Assembly (NCBI RefSeq): GCF_003755175.1
Contig: NZ_RKHX01000005.1
Span: forward strand, 62,001 to 126,000
From: Cellulomonas sp. PhB150
GTDB taxonomy: Bacteria; Actinomycetota; Actinomycetes; Actinomycetales; Cellulomonadaceae
DNA length: 64,000 nucleotides
Direction of reading: 5' to 3'
Of this stretch, positions 9,369 to 22,153 are shown in pieces. Numbering within the stretch: position 1 is the stretch's first letter; each line of letters begins with the position of its first letter. Under the pieces are notes generated by a model. It was not told the DNA's origin. It saw only the letters and a list, made by a program, of their open reading frames with translations, and did no database searches. The translations under genes were made by a program, and so were the position numbers.

Positions 9369-10634
9369 ATGACGCAGGTCTCGCCAACGGGCGCGGCTAC
9401 CGCCGACCCGGCGTTGCGAGGGGCGCGGGTGACGGTCGTGGGGATCAACTACGCGCCCGAGAGCACCGGCATCGCGCCGTACACGACGGCCATGGCCCGT
9501 GCGCTGCGCGATGCAGGAGCCCTCGTGCGGGTGGTCACGGGGGTCCCGCACTACCCGCAGTGGGAGGTCACCGACCCGCGTTACCGGTCAGGTCGTCGAT
9601 GGCACGAGAACGTCGACGGCATCGACGTCCTGCGGGTGGCGCACCATGTACCGCCCACGGCTGATCTCGGCGGACGCGCACGCATGGAGGCGACCTTCCT
9701 GCGCAACGCGTTGCCTGCCGTCCGCGGGTCGGGCGCCGACGCCGTGGTCGCCGTCACCCCGTCGCTGGCAGGCCTCGCTGCGGGCGTCCTCGGTAGCCGG
9801 GGCGCCCCCCTCGGGGTCGTCGTCCAGGACCTGACCGGGGCGGGTGCGGGCGAGTCTGGCACCACCGGCCGAGCCGCGGCCCGCGCGATCACGTCGGGCG
9901 AGCTGTGGGGCCTGCGCCGCGCGCGACTCGTCGGCGTCATCGCGCCGCGGTTCGGCGAGCTGCTCGTCGAGGCGGGTGTCGACGCGGACCGCGTCGTCGA
10001 CGTCCCGAACTTCACCCACATCACGGCGAGCACGGCGACGCGCGACGAGGCGCGGCAGGTGCTCGGGTGGTCGACGGACGAGGTCATCGCCCTCCACACG
10101 GGGAACATGGGGATGAAGCAGGGGCTCGAGGTGCTGGTCGACGCAGGACGGCTGGCCGGCGAGGACGGCGGGTGCGTCCGGGTGGTCCTCGTCGGCGATG
10201 GCAACCAGCGTGACCGCCTGGTGCAGCTCGCACACGGGCTGGCGCGCGTCACGATCCTCGAGCCTCTCGACGACGAGCGCTACGGGCTCGCGCTGGCGGC
10301 CGCCGACGTGCTCCTGCTGAACGAGAAGCCGGGCGTCAGGGAGATGAGCCTGCCGAGCAAGCTCACGTCGTACGTGGCGACGGGGCGGCCGATCGTGGCC
10401 GCCGTGGAGCCTGGCGGGATCTCGCACGCTCTGCTCACGCAGCACGGCGCGGCCGAGCTCGTCGGCGCCGGCGACGCTGCCGGGGTGCTCGCCGCGGTGC
10501 ATCGTGTGTCGTCCGACCCTGCCCGCGCAGGAGCGCTCGTAGCGGCCGGCTCGCGGATGGGTGCGGCGCTCTGGTCGGCCCCGGCGGCCGAGGCCCGGTA
10601 CCGCGCTTTCGTCGCGCGGCTCCTCGATGCCTGA
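9369..10634 (+). CDS. Glycosyltransferase family 4 (WcaI-like)
   Basis: The 421-residue protein is predicted to transfer a sugar from a nucleotide donor to the growing lipid-linked repeat unit. The N-terminal region (VVGINYAPESTGIAPYTTAM, then GVPHYPQW) is typical of WcaI-type colanic-acid glycosyltransferases. The C-terminal GT-B half has the nucleotide-binding region HTGNMGMKQGLE and the acceptor-side segment REMSLPSKLTSYVATGRP. ATG at 9369 is chosen because it follows GAGAG by 8 nt and gives the family's usual N terminus. Its stop overlaps the start of the polymerase gene by 8 bp, so the two are co-transcribed. Donor and acceptor sugars cannot be read from the sequence. Confidence 0.82.
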   Translation: MTQVSPTGAATADPALRGARVTVVGINYAPESTGIAPYTTAMARALRDAGALVRVVTGVPHYPQWEVTDPRYRSGRRWHENVDGIDVLRVAHHVPPTADLGGRARMEATFLRNALPAVRGSGADAVVAVTPSLAGLAAGVLGSRGAPLGVVVQDLTGAGAGESGTTGRAAARAITSGELWGLRRARLVGVIAPRFGELLVEAGVDADRVVDVPNFTHITASTATRDEARQVLGWSTDEVIALHTGNMGMKQGLEVLVDAGRLAGEDGGCVRVVLVGDGNQRDRLVQLAHGLARVTILEPLDDERYGLALAAADVLLLNEKPGVREMSLPSKLTSYVATGRPIVAAVEPGGISHALLTQHGAAELVGAGDAAGVLAAVHRVSSDPARAGALVAAGSRMGAALWSAPAAEARYRAFVARLLDA

Positions 10635-12135
10635 CGCTCTCGCACGGCAGCAGGCGCCGGACGCTGCGCCCGGAGGCGCGGCCTCGGGGCGCTGGGCGAT
10701 CTTCCTCGTGGTCGCGGTCGTCCTGGCCGGCGTCGTGCCGGTCATGCTCGTCGTCCAGGTGTCCGACACGGGCCGCAGCACGGCGTGGTCGCTGACGATC
10801 GCGCTCGCAGTGTGGGCGGGCATCCGGATGGCGCACCGGATCGCGCTCGGCATCCCGGCGCTCTTCGACTTCGTTTTCTGGCTGTTTGTGTACATCTTCA
10901 TGGGCATCGCGCCGACGGCCCAGATCCGCGCCGACCAGCTCTCGACGACCACCCCGGGCATGGACCCTGCCCGTGACGTCCGCACCGCGACGGTCGTGTG
11001 GGCCGGGGTGATCTGCTACGAGCTCGGCCGGTGGATCGCCCGGCACACTGCCCTCCTGGGGCGGCGTGCGTCCGGCCGGGCAGTCGTCGAGCGGCGGCTC
11101 GACGTCGTCCCGGCGCGGGCCGTCGTGCTCACGGCGGTCGGCGTCCTCGCAGCCGCGTACTACGTCTCGAAGATCGGCGTCGGCACGCTCTTCATGAGTC
11201 GCTACTCGTCCTTCGCGATCCGCTCGGAGCGGCTCCCGGATCTCGCCACGCGCTCGATCATCTCCGCTGCCGGCTCGTACCCCCTGCTGATCGCGAGCGG
11301 CGTCTACCTTTCCGTCTGGCGGACGAAGGCTCTCGGGGCGTTGTCGGGCCGGTACCTGCCGCTGCTGGTGCCGTCGCTCGCGCTGCTCCTGCTGGTGACG
11401 AACCCCGTCAGCAGTGCGCGGTACGACTTCGGCACCGTCGCGTTCGCACTCGTCGTGTTCGTCGGCGCCGTCGCCACCGTCCGTCGCGCGCGCGTGACGA
11501 TGGCGCTGACGATCGGGGCGTTCCTGTTCGTCTTCCCGCTCGCCGACGCGTTCCGGTCCGACACGGTGCAGCTGCAGCGCAACGGGTTCTTCGGCGAGTA
11601 CCTCGCGAACCCGGACTACGACGCGTTCTGGCAGATCGGCAACGCGCTCAGCTACGTCGACGAGGGCCTCGTGCAGCCGATGCGCCAGCTCGCCGGCGTC
11701 GTGCTCTTCTGGGTGCCGCGCGGCATCTGGCCCACCAAGCCGGTCGACACAGGGATCCTGCTGGCCGACTACCGCGGGTACACCTTCGGGAACCTATCCG
11801 CGCCGTTGTGGGCCGAGCTGCTGGTCAACGGGGGCATCCTCCTCGTCATCGCGGGCTTCGTGCTCCTGGGAGTCGCCCTCGGCCGCCTCGACCGGCGCAC
11901 GAGCCACGCGTTCCTCAACGGTGGTCAGCTGTGGGCGGTCGTGGGTGGTGTCTTCCCGTTCTACATGGTGATCCTGCTGCGCGGGTCGCTGCTGCAGGCG
12001 ACCGGCACGCTCGTCGTCGCCATCGCGTGCACGGTCTTCGTCCGGCGGTCCACCCGCACGCACGACGAGCAGCCCCCGTCCGACGAACCTCAGGCGCGGG
12101 GCGCGCCGACCGCGTCGCGGACCGACGCACGGTAG
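10627..12135 (+). CDS. Wzy-like O-antigen/oligosaccharide polymerase
   Basis: A 502-residue polytopic membrane protein with about twelve hydrophobic segments. A long extracytoplasmic loop lies around residues 330-385 (region FFGEYLANPDYDAFWQI), as in oligosaccharide repeat-unit polymerases. In Wzy-dependent pathways this protein joins repeat units on the outer face of the membrane, with the Wzz/BY-kinase setting chain length. Sequence conservation in the family is low, so the call rests on topology and position between glycosyltransferases. Its last 46 bp overlap the end of the convergent glycosyltransferase gene on the other strand. Confidence 0.72.
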   Translation: MPDALARQQAPDAAPGGAASGRWAIFLVVAVVLAGVVPVMLVVQVSDTGRSTAWSLTIALAVWAGIRMAHRIALGIPALFDFVFWLFVYIFMGIAPTAQIRADQLSTTTPGMDPARDVRTATVVWAGVICYELGRWIARHTALLGRRASGRAVVERRLDVVPARAVVLTAVGVLAAAYYVSKIGVGTLFMSRYSSFAIRSERLPDLATRSIISAAGSYPLLIASGVYLSVWRTKALGALSGRYLPLLVPSLALLLLVTNPVSSARYDFGTVAFALVVFVGAVATVRRARVTMALTIGAFLFVFPLADAFRSDTVQLQRNGFFGEYLANPDYDAFWQIGNALSYVDEGLVQPMRQLAGVVLFWVPRGIWPTKPVDTGILLADYRGYTFGNLSAPLWAELLVNGGILLVIAGFVLLGVALGRLDRRTSHAFLNGGQLWAVVGGVFPFYMVILLRGSLLQATGTLVVAIACTVFVRRSTRTHDEQPPSDEPQARGAPTASRTDAR

Positions 12136-13229
12136 ACCTCCTCGAGCGTCGTCAGGACCGCTCGCATCGAGAGCTCGTCGGCGCAGAGCGCGCGCCCCGC
12201 GTCGCCCGCCGCGCGGGCAGCTGCAGGGTCGTCGAGGAGGCGGCCCACAGCTGCCACCAGTGCGTCGACGTCGGGTCCGACGACGACGCCAGCCCCCGCG
12301 CGCTCGACGCGGCTGGCGAGTCCGCAGGTGTCCGTGACAACGACCGGCACTCCCGCCGCCATCGCCTCGATCACCGACATCGGGAACGGCTCGTCCACGC
12401 TCGGCAGCACGGAGACCGTCGCGCGAGCGACGCGATCCTGCGTGGCGTCGAGCGGCAGCGCGCCCGTCCACCGGATCCGGCCGTCGGCGTCGTCGTCGGC
12501 CAGGAGCGCGCGGACGGCCTCGCCCTCGCCCTCGTCGGGCCCGACGAGGGTGAAAGCGGTGTCGGGATGCGCGGGCGCGAGGCGTTGGGCAGCCCGGACG
12601 AAGACGGTCGGCCGCTTGCGCTCGGCCAGCCGCGCGAGAAAGAGCACCTCGGGCGGGGAGGCCGGGACGGAGGCCGGGGGGACGTCGATCCCGTTGCTGA
12701 GCTCGACGAACGGCAGCGCCCGGCCGGCGATGCCCGTGAGGTCACGCCGCTCGCGCTCCGTCAGGTGCAGCACGTGCGACGCGTGGTGAAGCGCGGGTCG
12801 CGTCCAGAGCGCGTCGAGCGGGGCGGCCAGCGGGTGGGAGCTCGCGTCGATCATGCCGTGGGTCTGCAGGACGTACGGCGTCCCGACCCGGCGGGCCCGG
12901 CGCACGGCGGGGAGCGTGATCAGGTCCCGGGCCAGGTGCACGTGCGCCACGTCCGCACCCGGGAGCGCCCGTGCGAGCCACCTCTGCAGTGCCGGGCTCG
13001 CGAGACCGGCGAAGCCCGTCCCCGGCAGGATCCGCCGAGCGGGGAACAGTCGCACGTCGATCCCGTCGACGACGCGGGGGAGCGGCCCGTCGTACCCCGT
13101 CGCCGCGGCGGCGAGCTCGACCTCGTGGCCGGCCGCCCGCAGCGCGCGCGCCTGGTTGAGGGCGACGCGCGTGGGGCCGCCGTACGCGCCGTCAGGCGTG
13201 AACAGGGTCACGACCGAGACGATCCGCAT
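12090..13229 (-). CDS. Glycosyltransferase family 4
   Basis: The 379-residue GT-B protein has an N-terminal glycine-rich acceptor region (TPDGAYGGPTRVALNQARAL) and the classic EPFPMSVIEAMAAGVPVV motif of GT4 retaining enzymes, including the E-x7-E pair. It probably adds one sugar of the repeat unit on the cytoplasmic face. Starting at MRIVSVVTLF gives the expected Rossmann beta strand. The start overlaps the preceding acetyltransferase stop as TGATG, which puts it in one operon with that gene and fcl. Its 3' end overlaps the polymerase gene by 46 bp on the other strand. Sugar specificity is unknown. Confidence 0.85.
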   Translation of the reverse strand: MRIVSVVTLFTPDGAYGGPTRVALNQARALRAAGHEVELAAAATGYDGPLPRVVDGIDVRLFPARRILPGTGFAGLASPALQRWLARALPGADVAHVHLARDLITLPAVRRARRVGTPYVLQTHGMIDASSHPLAAPLDALWTRPALHHASHVLHLTERERRDLTGIAGRALPFVELSNGIDVPPASVPASPPEVLFLARLAERKRPTVFVRAAQRLAPAHPDTAFTLVGPDEGEGEAVRALLADDDADGRIRWTGALPLDATQDRVARATVSVLPSVDEPFPMSVIEAMAAGVPVVVTDTCGLASRVERAGAGVVVGPDVDALVAAVGRLLDDPAAARAAGDAGRALCADELSMRAVLTTLEEVYRASVRDAVGAPRA

Positions 13230-13780
13230 CAGGAGGGTCGGCCGCTGCGCTCGACGGCCGCCGGGGCGAGCACCACGGCACCGGCGGGGACGTCCCGGGT
13301 GACCAGCGCCGTGGCGCCGACGACGGCGTCGGCGCCGACGCGCACCCCGCGCAGCACGGTCGCGCGCGCGGCGATCCACGCACCGTCGCCGACGGTGATC
13401 GGCGCGTTGTCGAACTCGAACGTCGGGGATCGACGGTCATGGCTGCCCGTGCACAGCAGCACGCCCTGGGAGATGCAGACGTCGGAGCCGATGGTGATCG
13501 GCTCGAGGTTGAGCAGCCAGGCTCCGTCACCGATCCACGTGTCGTTCCCGACGGTCAGCTTCCAGGGCCAGTGGATGCGCACGTTGTGCCGGATGGAGGT
13601 CCCGGTCCCGATGGTGGCGCCGAATGCCCGGAGGACCGCCACGCGCAGGGATCCGGGGCACCACCAGCGCGTGACGAGGATCCCGCTGACGAGCAGCCAC
13701 GCGGCTTGCACCGCGGCGGGCCTGCCCTTGGAGTACCCCGCGCCGGTGAAGCCGGCGAGGCGTCGACGCGCGGCGTTCAC
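13229..13780 (-). CDS. WcaF-like hexapeptide-repeat O-acetyltransferase
   Basis: The 183-residue protein has left-handed beta-helix hexapeptide repeats from about residue 50 (IGTGTSIRHNVRI, VGNDTWIGDGAWL, IGSDVCISQGV, VGDGAWIAARATVLRGV). It also has the loop CTGSHDRRSPTFE seen in colanic-acid acetyltransferases of the WcaF/NodL group. These enzymes acetylate a sugar of the repeat unit from acetyl-CoA. The GTG start overlaps the fcl stop (GTGA), so translation is coupled. It could instead acetylate a different glycan, but the neighbours favour the fucose-containing polymer. Confidence 0.82.
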   Translation of the reverse strand: MNAARRRLAGFTGAGYSKGRPAAVQAAWLLVSGILVTRWWCPGSLRVAVLRAFGATIGTGTSIRHNVRIHWPWKLTVGNDTWIGDGAWLLNLEPITIGSDVCISQGVLLCTGSHDRRSPTFEFDNAPITVGDGAWIAARATVLRGVRVGADAVVGATALVTRDVPAGAVVLAPAAVERSGRPS

Positions 13781-14745
13781 GACCGCACGGCGCCCGCGTG
13801 CTCGAGGTACCACGCGTAGGTGGAGGCCAGACCGTCCCGCAGGCCGATCCCCGCCTTCCACCCGAGTGCCGAGAGCCGGTCGACGGACACGAGCTTCTGC
13901 GGCGTCCCGTCGGGCTTGCTGGTGTCCCAGGTGATCTCGCCCTCGTAACCGGCGACCTCGGCGACGGTCTCGGCCAGCTCGCGCACGGTGATGTCGGCGC
14001 CGACACCGACGTTGATCGTCTGCGGGTCGTCGTAGTGCTCCAGCAGGAAGAGCACAGCGGCGGCGAGGTCGTCGACGTGCAGGAACTCCCGGCGGGGCGT
14101 TCCGGTGCCCCAGCAGGCGACCGAGGTCGCCCCGGTGCGTCGGGCCTCGTCGAACCGGCGCATCATCGCTGGGACCACGTGCGAGCCGGTGGGCGAGAAG
14201 TTGTCGCCCGGGCCGTAGAGATTCGTGGGCATCGCTGAGATGTACGGCAGCCCGTACTGGCGGCGGAGCGCCTGGACGTGCAGGATGCCCGCGATCTTGG
14301 CGATCGCGTAGGCGTCGTTGGTCGGCTCCAGGGGGCCGGTGAGAAGCGAGTCCTCGTGGATCGGCTGGGGCGCGAGGCGCGGGTAGATGCAGGTCGAGCC
14401 AAGAAAGATCAGCCGCTCCACACCGGTGCGCGCGGCGGCGTCCAGCACGTTGACCTGGATGCGCAGGTTGTCGGACAGGAAGTCGACCGGGTAGGTCGAG
14501 TTGGCGAGGATCCCGCCTACCCGCGCTGCCGCCACGACGACGACCTCGGGGCGGTGGTGGTCGAAGAAGGCGTCGACCGAGGGGCGGTCGCGCAGGTCGA
14601 GCTCGCTCGAGCTCGCGCCGATCAGACGGTCGAACCCCCGGGCCTCGAACGCACGCCACGTGGCCGACCCGACGAGGCCCCGGTGCCCTGCGACATAGGT
14701 GCGCGCGGACGGGTCCAGCGGGAATGCAGCGGGGGTCTCAGGCAT
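13777..14745 (-). CDS. fcl: GDP-L-fucose synthase
   Basis: The 322-residue extended short-chain dehydrogenase carries out the 3,5-epimerisation and NADPH-dependent reduction that turn GDP-4-keto-6-deoxy-D-mannose into GDP-L-fucose. The N terminus has the Rossmann motif [11 protein letters not shown], and the catalytic Tyr146-x3-Lys150 lies in [15 protein letters not shown] and the following [13 protein letters not shown] are typical of Fcl/WcaG. The length matches the family at about 320. It heads a three-gene leftward operon with an acetyltransferase and a glycosyltransferase. Its partner gmd is encoded 0.7 kb away on the other strand. Confidence 0.93.
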   Translation of the reverse strand: MPETPAAFPLDPSARTYVAGHRGLVGSATWRAFEARGFDRLIGASSSELDLRDRPSVDAFFDHHRPEVVVVAAARVGGILANSTYPVDFLSDNLRIQVNVLDAAARTGVERLIFLGSTCIYPRLAPQPIHEDSLLTGPLEPTNDAYAIAKIAGILHVQALRRQYGLPYISAMPTNLYGPGDNFSPTGSHVVPAMMRRFDEARRTGATSVACWGTGTPRREFLHVDDLAAAVLFLLEHYDDPQTINVGVGADITVRELAETVAEVAGYEGEITWDTSKPDGTPQKLVSVDRLSALGWKAGIGLRDGLASTYAWYLEHAGAVRS

Positions 14746-14757
14746 ACGGCAACCCTA
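14746..14757 (-). promoter_or_regulatory. Leaderless promoter of fcl
   Basis: Reading on the minus strand, TAGGGT is followed by TGCCGT and then the ATG. The -10-like hexamer ends 6 nt before the start codon, so transcription should begin at or next to the ATG. No ribosome-binding site is visible. Confidence 0.6.
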
Positions 14758-14834
14758 CGGACGACGAGCGGCCGGTCGAGGTCTCGCCCGGGTGAAACTC
14801 CACCAAGCAGGGACGAAACGGGCATTTCTCGCCC

Positions 14835-14840
14835 TAAAGT
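14835..14840 (+). promoter_or_regulatory. -10 element for the cytidylyltransferase gene
   Basis: TAAAGT fits the actinobacterial -10 consensus and lies 38 nt before the start codon, leaving room for the leader that carries the ribosome-binding site GGGGGAG. No clear -35 hexamer was seen. Confidence 0.45.
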
Positions 14841-14878
14841 GTCCTCAGTTCAGTCACTTGGCACACGGGGGAGTCGGC

Positions 14879-15328
14879 ATGGCGAGTCGCGTGGGGTATG
14901 CGGGCGGCGCCTTCGACCTCTTCCACATCGGGCACCTCAACATCCTGCGCCAGGCACGCCAGCACTGCGACCACCTCGTGGCCGGTGTCGTGTCCGACGA
15001 GGTGCTGGAGATCACCAAGGGCCGTCGGCCCGTCGTGCCGCTCGCGGAGCGGATGGAGATCTTGGAGCACATCGCGATCGTCGACCAGGTGCACGCCGAA
15101 GTCGTCGTCGACAAGCTCGAGACCTGGGAGGCGGTCCGGTTCGACGTCTTCTTCAAGGGCGACGACTGGCGCGGGACGCCCAAGGGGCTCGACCTCGAGC
15201 GGCGGTTCGCGGCGGTCGGCGTCGAGGTCGTCTACTTCCCGTACACCGTCCACACGTCGAGCACGGCGCTGCGCAGGGCGCTCGCTCTGCTCGACGGCGA
15301 GACGCCCGCCGTCGAAGCGGTCGTCTAG
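14879..15328 (+). CDS. TagD-like nucleotidyltransferase (glycerol-3-phosphate cytidylyltransferase type)
   Basis: The 149-residue protein belongs to the HxGH nucleotidyltransferase superfamily. [15 protein letters not shown] gives the HxGH signature and [12 protein letters not shown] is the C-terminal counterpart of the RTxGISST motif. The closest well-known type is TagD/TarD, which makes CDP-glycerol from CTP and glycerol 3-phosphate. A related sugar-phosphate or adenylyl specificity cannot be excluded. ATG at 14879 follows GGGGGAG by 5 nt and starts the protein right at the Rossmann strand. In this locus it may supply CDP-glycerol to decorate the polysaccharide (inference). Confidence 0.75.
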   Translation: MASRVGYAGGAFDLFHIGHLNILRQARQHCDHLVAGVVSDEVLEITKGRRPVVPLAERMEILEHIAIVDQVHAEVVVDKLETWEAVRFDVFFKGDDWRGTPKGLDLERRFAAVGVEVVYFPYTVHTSSTALRRALALLDGETPAVEAVV

Positions 15329-15453
15329 ACCCGCCCGGCGCCGCGCGACCCTCGCGCCTGTGGCAGCCGGGTGACAACACATCCGTTGAGGGCCTCACGG
15401 CCGACCCCGTGGCTAGCGTGGTCGGCACCGCTCTCGTCACCCTGGAGGAATCG

Positions 15454-16431
15454 ATGACCCGGACCGCGCTGATCACCGGAATCACCGGTCAGGACGGCTC
15501 GTACCTCGCCGAGCTCCTGCTGGAGAAGGGGTACGTCGTCCACGGACTCATCCGACGCGCCTCGACGTTCAACACCGAGCGCATCGACCACCTGTACCAG
15601 GACCCGCACGACCCGCAGGCGCGTCTATTCCTGCACTACGGCGACCTGACGGACGGCTCGCGGCTGTCGACCCTCCTCGAGCGCATCCACCCGGACGAGG
15701 TCTACAACCTCGCGGCCCAGTCGCACGTGCGCGTGAGCTTCGACGAGCCCGAGTTCACCGGCCAGACCACGGGCATGGGCTCCACTCGGCTGCTCGAGGC
15801 GATCCGAGCGATCGACCTGCCGACGCGCTACTACCAGGCGTCGAGCTCGGAGATGTTCGGCGCGACCCCGCCACCGCAGAACGAGGAGACACCCTTCTGG
15901 CCTCGTTCGCCCTACGGCGCGGCCAAGGTCTACTCGTACTGGATGACGCGGAACTACCGCGAGGCGTACGGGATGTTCGCCGTCAACGGCATCCTGTTCA
16001 ACCACGAGTCCCCGCGACGGGGCGAGACGTTCGTGACGCGCAAGATCGCGGTGGCCGCGGCCCGGATCGCAGCCGGGAAGCAGAACGAGCTCTTCCTCGG
16101 CAACCTCGACGCGGTCCGCGACTGGGGCTACGCCAAGGAATACGTCGAGGGCATGTGGCGGATGCTGCAGGCGGCTGAGCCGGCGGACTACGTGCTGGCT
16201 ACCGGCGCTGCCTACACCGTGCGCGACTTCCTCGGGTTCTGCTTCGAGCACGTCGGGCTCAACTGGCAGGACCACGTGGTCTTCGACGAGCGGTACCTCC
16301 GCCCGACTGAGGTCGACGCGCTCGTCGGCGATGCATCCAAGGCGACTCGCGAGCTCGGCTGGACCGCCAAGGTCCACACGCCGGAGCTGGCCCAGATCAT
16401 GACCGAGGCGGAGGTTCGAGCTCAGGCCTGA
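15454..16431 (+). CDS. gmd: GDP-mannose 4,6-dehydratase
   Basis: The 325-residue extended SDR enzyme converts GDP-D-mannose to GDP-4-keto-6-deoxy-D-mannose, the first step to GDP-L-fucose. [13 protein letters not shown] is the hallmark nucleotide-binding motif of Gmd. YxxxK is Tyr154-x3-Lys158 in SPYGAAK, and [17 protein letters not shown] is the conserved substrate loop. Length matches the family. ATG is preceded by GGAGGAA at 6 nt. Together with fcl it defines a fucose branch in the locus. It is transcribed separately, and a -10-like TAGCGT lies at 15414-15419. Confidence 0.95.
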   Translation: MTRTALITGITGQDGSYLAELLLEKGYVVHGLIRRASTFNTERIDHLYQDPHDPQARLFLHYGDLTDGSRLSTLLERIHPDEVYNLAAQSHVRVSFDEPEFTGQTTGMGSTRLLEAIRAIDLPTRYYQASSSEMFGATPPPQNEETPFWPRSPYGAAKVYSYWMTRNYREAYGMFAVNGILFNHESPRRGETFVTRKIAVAAARIAAGKQNELFLGNLDAVRDWGYAKEYVEGMWRMLQAAEPADYVLATGAAYTVRDFLGFCFEHVGLNWQDHVVFDERYLRPTEVDALVGDASKATRELGWTAKVHTPELAQIMTEAEVRAQA

Positions 16432-16457
16432 GTGTCGGCTCCGACCTCCCTCAGGCC
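16425..16457. terminator. Possible bidirectional terminator between gmd and the CapK-like gene
   Basis: The inverted repeat GGCCTGAG ... CTCAGGCC has 8-bp arms and a 17-nt loop, and spans the stops of two convergent genes. The loop is long and there is no T run, so the call is tentative. Confidence 0.4.
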
Positions 16458-17800
16458 CTGACCGGGGCGACGCTCCGGAGCTCGCTCACGATGTAGCGGG
16501 TCTTGCCGCCGTCGTGCGGGATTGAGTCGACCAGCTCCGTCGCCACGGGGACCTTGTCGCGGACCATCGATCGGACGACGTCACGGACGTGCGCCACGAT
16601 CTCCTCGGCGCGGGGATCCGACCCGACCACGTAGCGCAGCGAGATGCTCGCGTCGGCGTGCTGGTAGACCTGGAACGCCCGAACGGCTTCAGGCCAGTCG
16701 TCGAAGATCGCCGTCAGCCCTTCGCCTGCGACGATCTGACCGTCGGGGAGGTGCAGCGCGTCCGACACTCGCCCACGGACGTGCTCCATGAGCGGCAGCG
16801 TCACGCCGCAGGGGCAGGGCGTGGCGATCATCGCGCTGCGGTCGCCCAGCCGGTACCGGACGAGCGGGAAGGCCCGGTTGGTCAGGTCTGTGACGACCGT
16901 GTCGCCGATCACCCCCGCGGGCAGTCGTCTCCCACCGTCGTCGACGACCTCGACCAGCCGGACGTCCCCGAACGAGTGCAGACCACGATGCGCGCCGCAC
17001 TCGCCGGCGATCCACGGAACCTCGCCGCAGCGGTAGTGGTCGAAGGCCGGAGCCCCGAACACCCGCTCGATCGTCGACCGTTGTACCTCTGAGAGGGGCG
17101 CCGCCGTGACACCCACGGCGGCGACGGGCGGCAGGGCGATCCCATGTTCCTCGATGTGGCACGCCAGCTCGTAGATGCCGCCCACGTACCCCAGCACCAG
17201 CCGCGGGCGGACCCGCCTGAAGCGGCGGAAGAACGTCTCCAGCGCGGCGGAGTCCATCCGGTACGCGTCGATCTGGATGCTCCTCGAGGGCCACCACTGC
17301 AGGGTGTGGAGAATCTCACGACGGGGGCTGCGGACGTGCCGGTAGACGTGGGCCACGTCGTCGCTCGCCTCGACTCCCCACCAGCGGAGCAGACGCCACG
17401 AGATGGTGCGGACGGGGACGCGCCTGTCGTGCAGCAGCCGGACGGGCTCGCCGGTGCTGCCCCCCGTGGACGCCATCTTCGTGTCCCGTTGCGCGACGTC
17501 GCGCGCGTGGAAACGGGCCGAGCCGTCGCGCAGGTGCTCCTTCTCGACGGTGGGCAGGTGCTCGAACGCCTCGGGATCGGCAACGTCCTGGCGCGAGAGC
17601 CCGGCGGACGAGTAGTGATCCCGGTAGAAGTCGGTGGTGTCCCATGCGTAGGTTGCGAGCCGCGCTCCTCGCACTCGCTGGAGCTCGGCGAGATCCGGAG
17701 GACTGAGGCGTTCGTGAGCCAGCAGGTTCGCGTACATCCGCCCGTCCGCCGGTGAGATGGTCCGTGACTTGGCCATCAAGATGGCGTGCTTCGTGTCCAT
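16451..17800 (-). CDS. CapK-like adenylate-forming enzyme (phenylacetate-CoA ligase family)
   Basis: The 449-residue protein resembles CapK/PaaK adenylate-forming proteins found in capsule loci. KMASTGGSTGEPVRLLHD (about 108-125) is the phosphate-binding loop, DHYRCGEVPWIAGEC fits the Y/F-x-x-E motif region, and YRLGDRSAM is the ribose-binding D motif. CPCGVTLPLMEHVRGR carries the cysteine pair seen in the family. Such proteins probably activate a carboxylic acid for transfer to the polysaccharide, but the substrate is unknown. No good ribosome-binding site precedes ATG at 17800; a second ATG eight codons later is an alternative. It is transcribed toward gmd and divergently from mfd. Confidence 0.78.
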   Translation of the reverse strand: MDTKHAILMAKSRTISPADGRMYANLLAHERLSPPDLAELQRVRGARLATYAWDTTDFYRDHYSSAGLSRQDVADPEAFEHLPTVEKEHLRDGSARFHARDVAQRDTKMASTGGSTGEPVRLLHDRRVPVRTISWRLLRWWGVEASDDVAHVYRHVRSPRREILHTLQWWPSRSIQIDAYRMDSAALETFFRRFRRVRPRLVLGYVGGIYELACHIEEHGIALPPVAAVGVTAAPLSEVQRSTIERVFGAPAFDHYRCGEVPWIAGECGAHRGLHSFGDVRLVEVVDDGGRRLPAGVIGDTVVTDLTNRAFPLVRYRLGDRSAMIATPCPCGVTLPLMEHVRGRVSDALHLPDGQIVAGEGLTAIFDDWPEAVRAFQVYQHADASISLRYVVGSDPRAEEIVAHVRDVVRSMVRDKVPVATELVDSIPHDGGKTRYIVSELRSVAPVRA

Positions 17801-17827
17801 GTGGCGCCCCCGCTCCGTTGCGTGCCG

Positions 17828-17843
17828 CCCCCGATTGTGGGGG
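17828..17843. promoter_or_regulatory. Inverted repeat in the capK-mfd intergenic region
   Basis: CCCCC-GATTGT-GGGGG forms a perfect 5-bp stem with a 6-nt loop, 28 nt upstream of the capK-like start. Read on the minus strand its centre is CACAAT, a possible -10 hexamer, so it could be an operator over the promoter. The call is speculative. Confidence 0.3.
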
Positions 17844-17997
17844 ATATGTCGCGTTTGCGCTACACCTCTGGCTCTGCGGGCTCGTGTCGGTGACGGCTCG
17901 TAGACTCGTCACGCACCTCGGACCCGGCTGGGTTCGAGGCTTTCGTGCTGACCGGCGCTCCCTCGGCCGGCCAGGTTGTCGCCTCTCGAAGGACCCC

Positions 17998-21573
<3,576 letters not shown>

Positions 21574-21622
21574 GCCCTACGATGGCGGCGATCGACGAGC
21601 GACGACGCGGGAGGTCTCCACG

Positions 21623-22153
21623 GTGGCACGGCTGACGAAGGCACGACGGATCGGTGCACTGCTCCTTGCCCTGGGCGCGGGCGCGACGCTCGCGGGATGC
21701 GCCGGGCAGCCGGGGGCCGCAGCGGTCGTCGACGGCGACGCGATCCCGGCGTCCGACGTCCGTGAGGTGATGACCGAGCTCGGCGCCTACTTCCAGGGCG
21801 CGACGGTGCCCAACGTCATCACCGTCCTCGCGCAGGAGCCGACGGTCGTCGACGTCGCCGCGGAGCACGGCGTGGGGGTGTCCGACGAGGACGCCGCCAA
21901 GCTGCTGGACCAGGCCGTCACCGCCTCCGGCACCAAGGACGTCCCGACCTTCTCCGACGCCTCGATGGCGATCGCCCGCTACTCGGTCGCCCTGACGAAC
22001 ATCCAGGGCCTGGCCGACGACGCCGTGACGAGCGAGCTGTCGGACCGGCTGGCGAACCTGCACGTCGAGGTCAACCCGCGGTACGGCTCGAACGGCGAGG
22101 GCTCCAACGTCGCCGCTCCCGAGCCGTTCCCCTGGATCGTCGCCTCGAAGTGA
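21623..22153 (+). CDS. SurA-N-like lipoprotein
   Basis: The 176-residue protein has a signal peptide and the lipobox LAGC (Cys26). Just after the cysteine, AAAVVDGDAIPASDVREV resembles the start of SurA/PrsA-type peptidyl-prolyl isomerase chaperones (a SurA N-terminal domain). No parvulin catalytic domain follows, so it is a shortened, N-domain-only form. It probably has a chaperone-like or structural role outside the membrane; this is inference. GTG is preceded by GGGAGG at 8 nt. It sits between mfd and mazG, and its stop overlaps the mazG start. Confidence 0.75.
   Translation: MARLTKARRIGALLLALGAGATLAGCAGQPGAAAVVDGDAIPASDVREVMTELGAYFQGATVPNVITVLAQEPTVVDVAAEHGVGVSDEDAAKLLDQAVTASGTKDVPTFSDASMAIARYSVALTNIQGLADDAVTSELSDRLANLHVEVNPRYGSNGEGSNVAAPEPFPWIVASK

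Noticed and set aside
10998..13934. Plus-strand open frame of 978 codons across the polymerase and glycosyltransferase genes
   Set aside because: It crosses several well-supported genes on both strands and its translation is basic low-complexity sequence. It is a reading-frame shadow.
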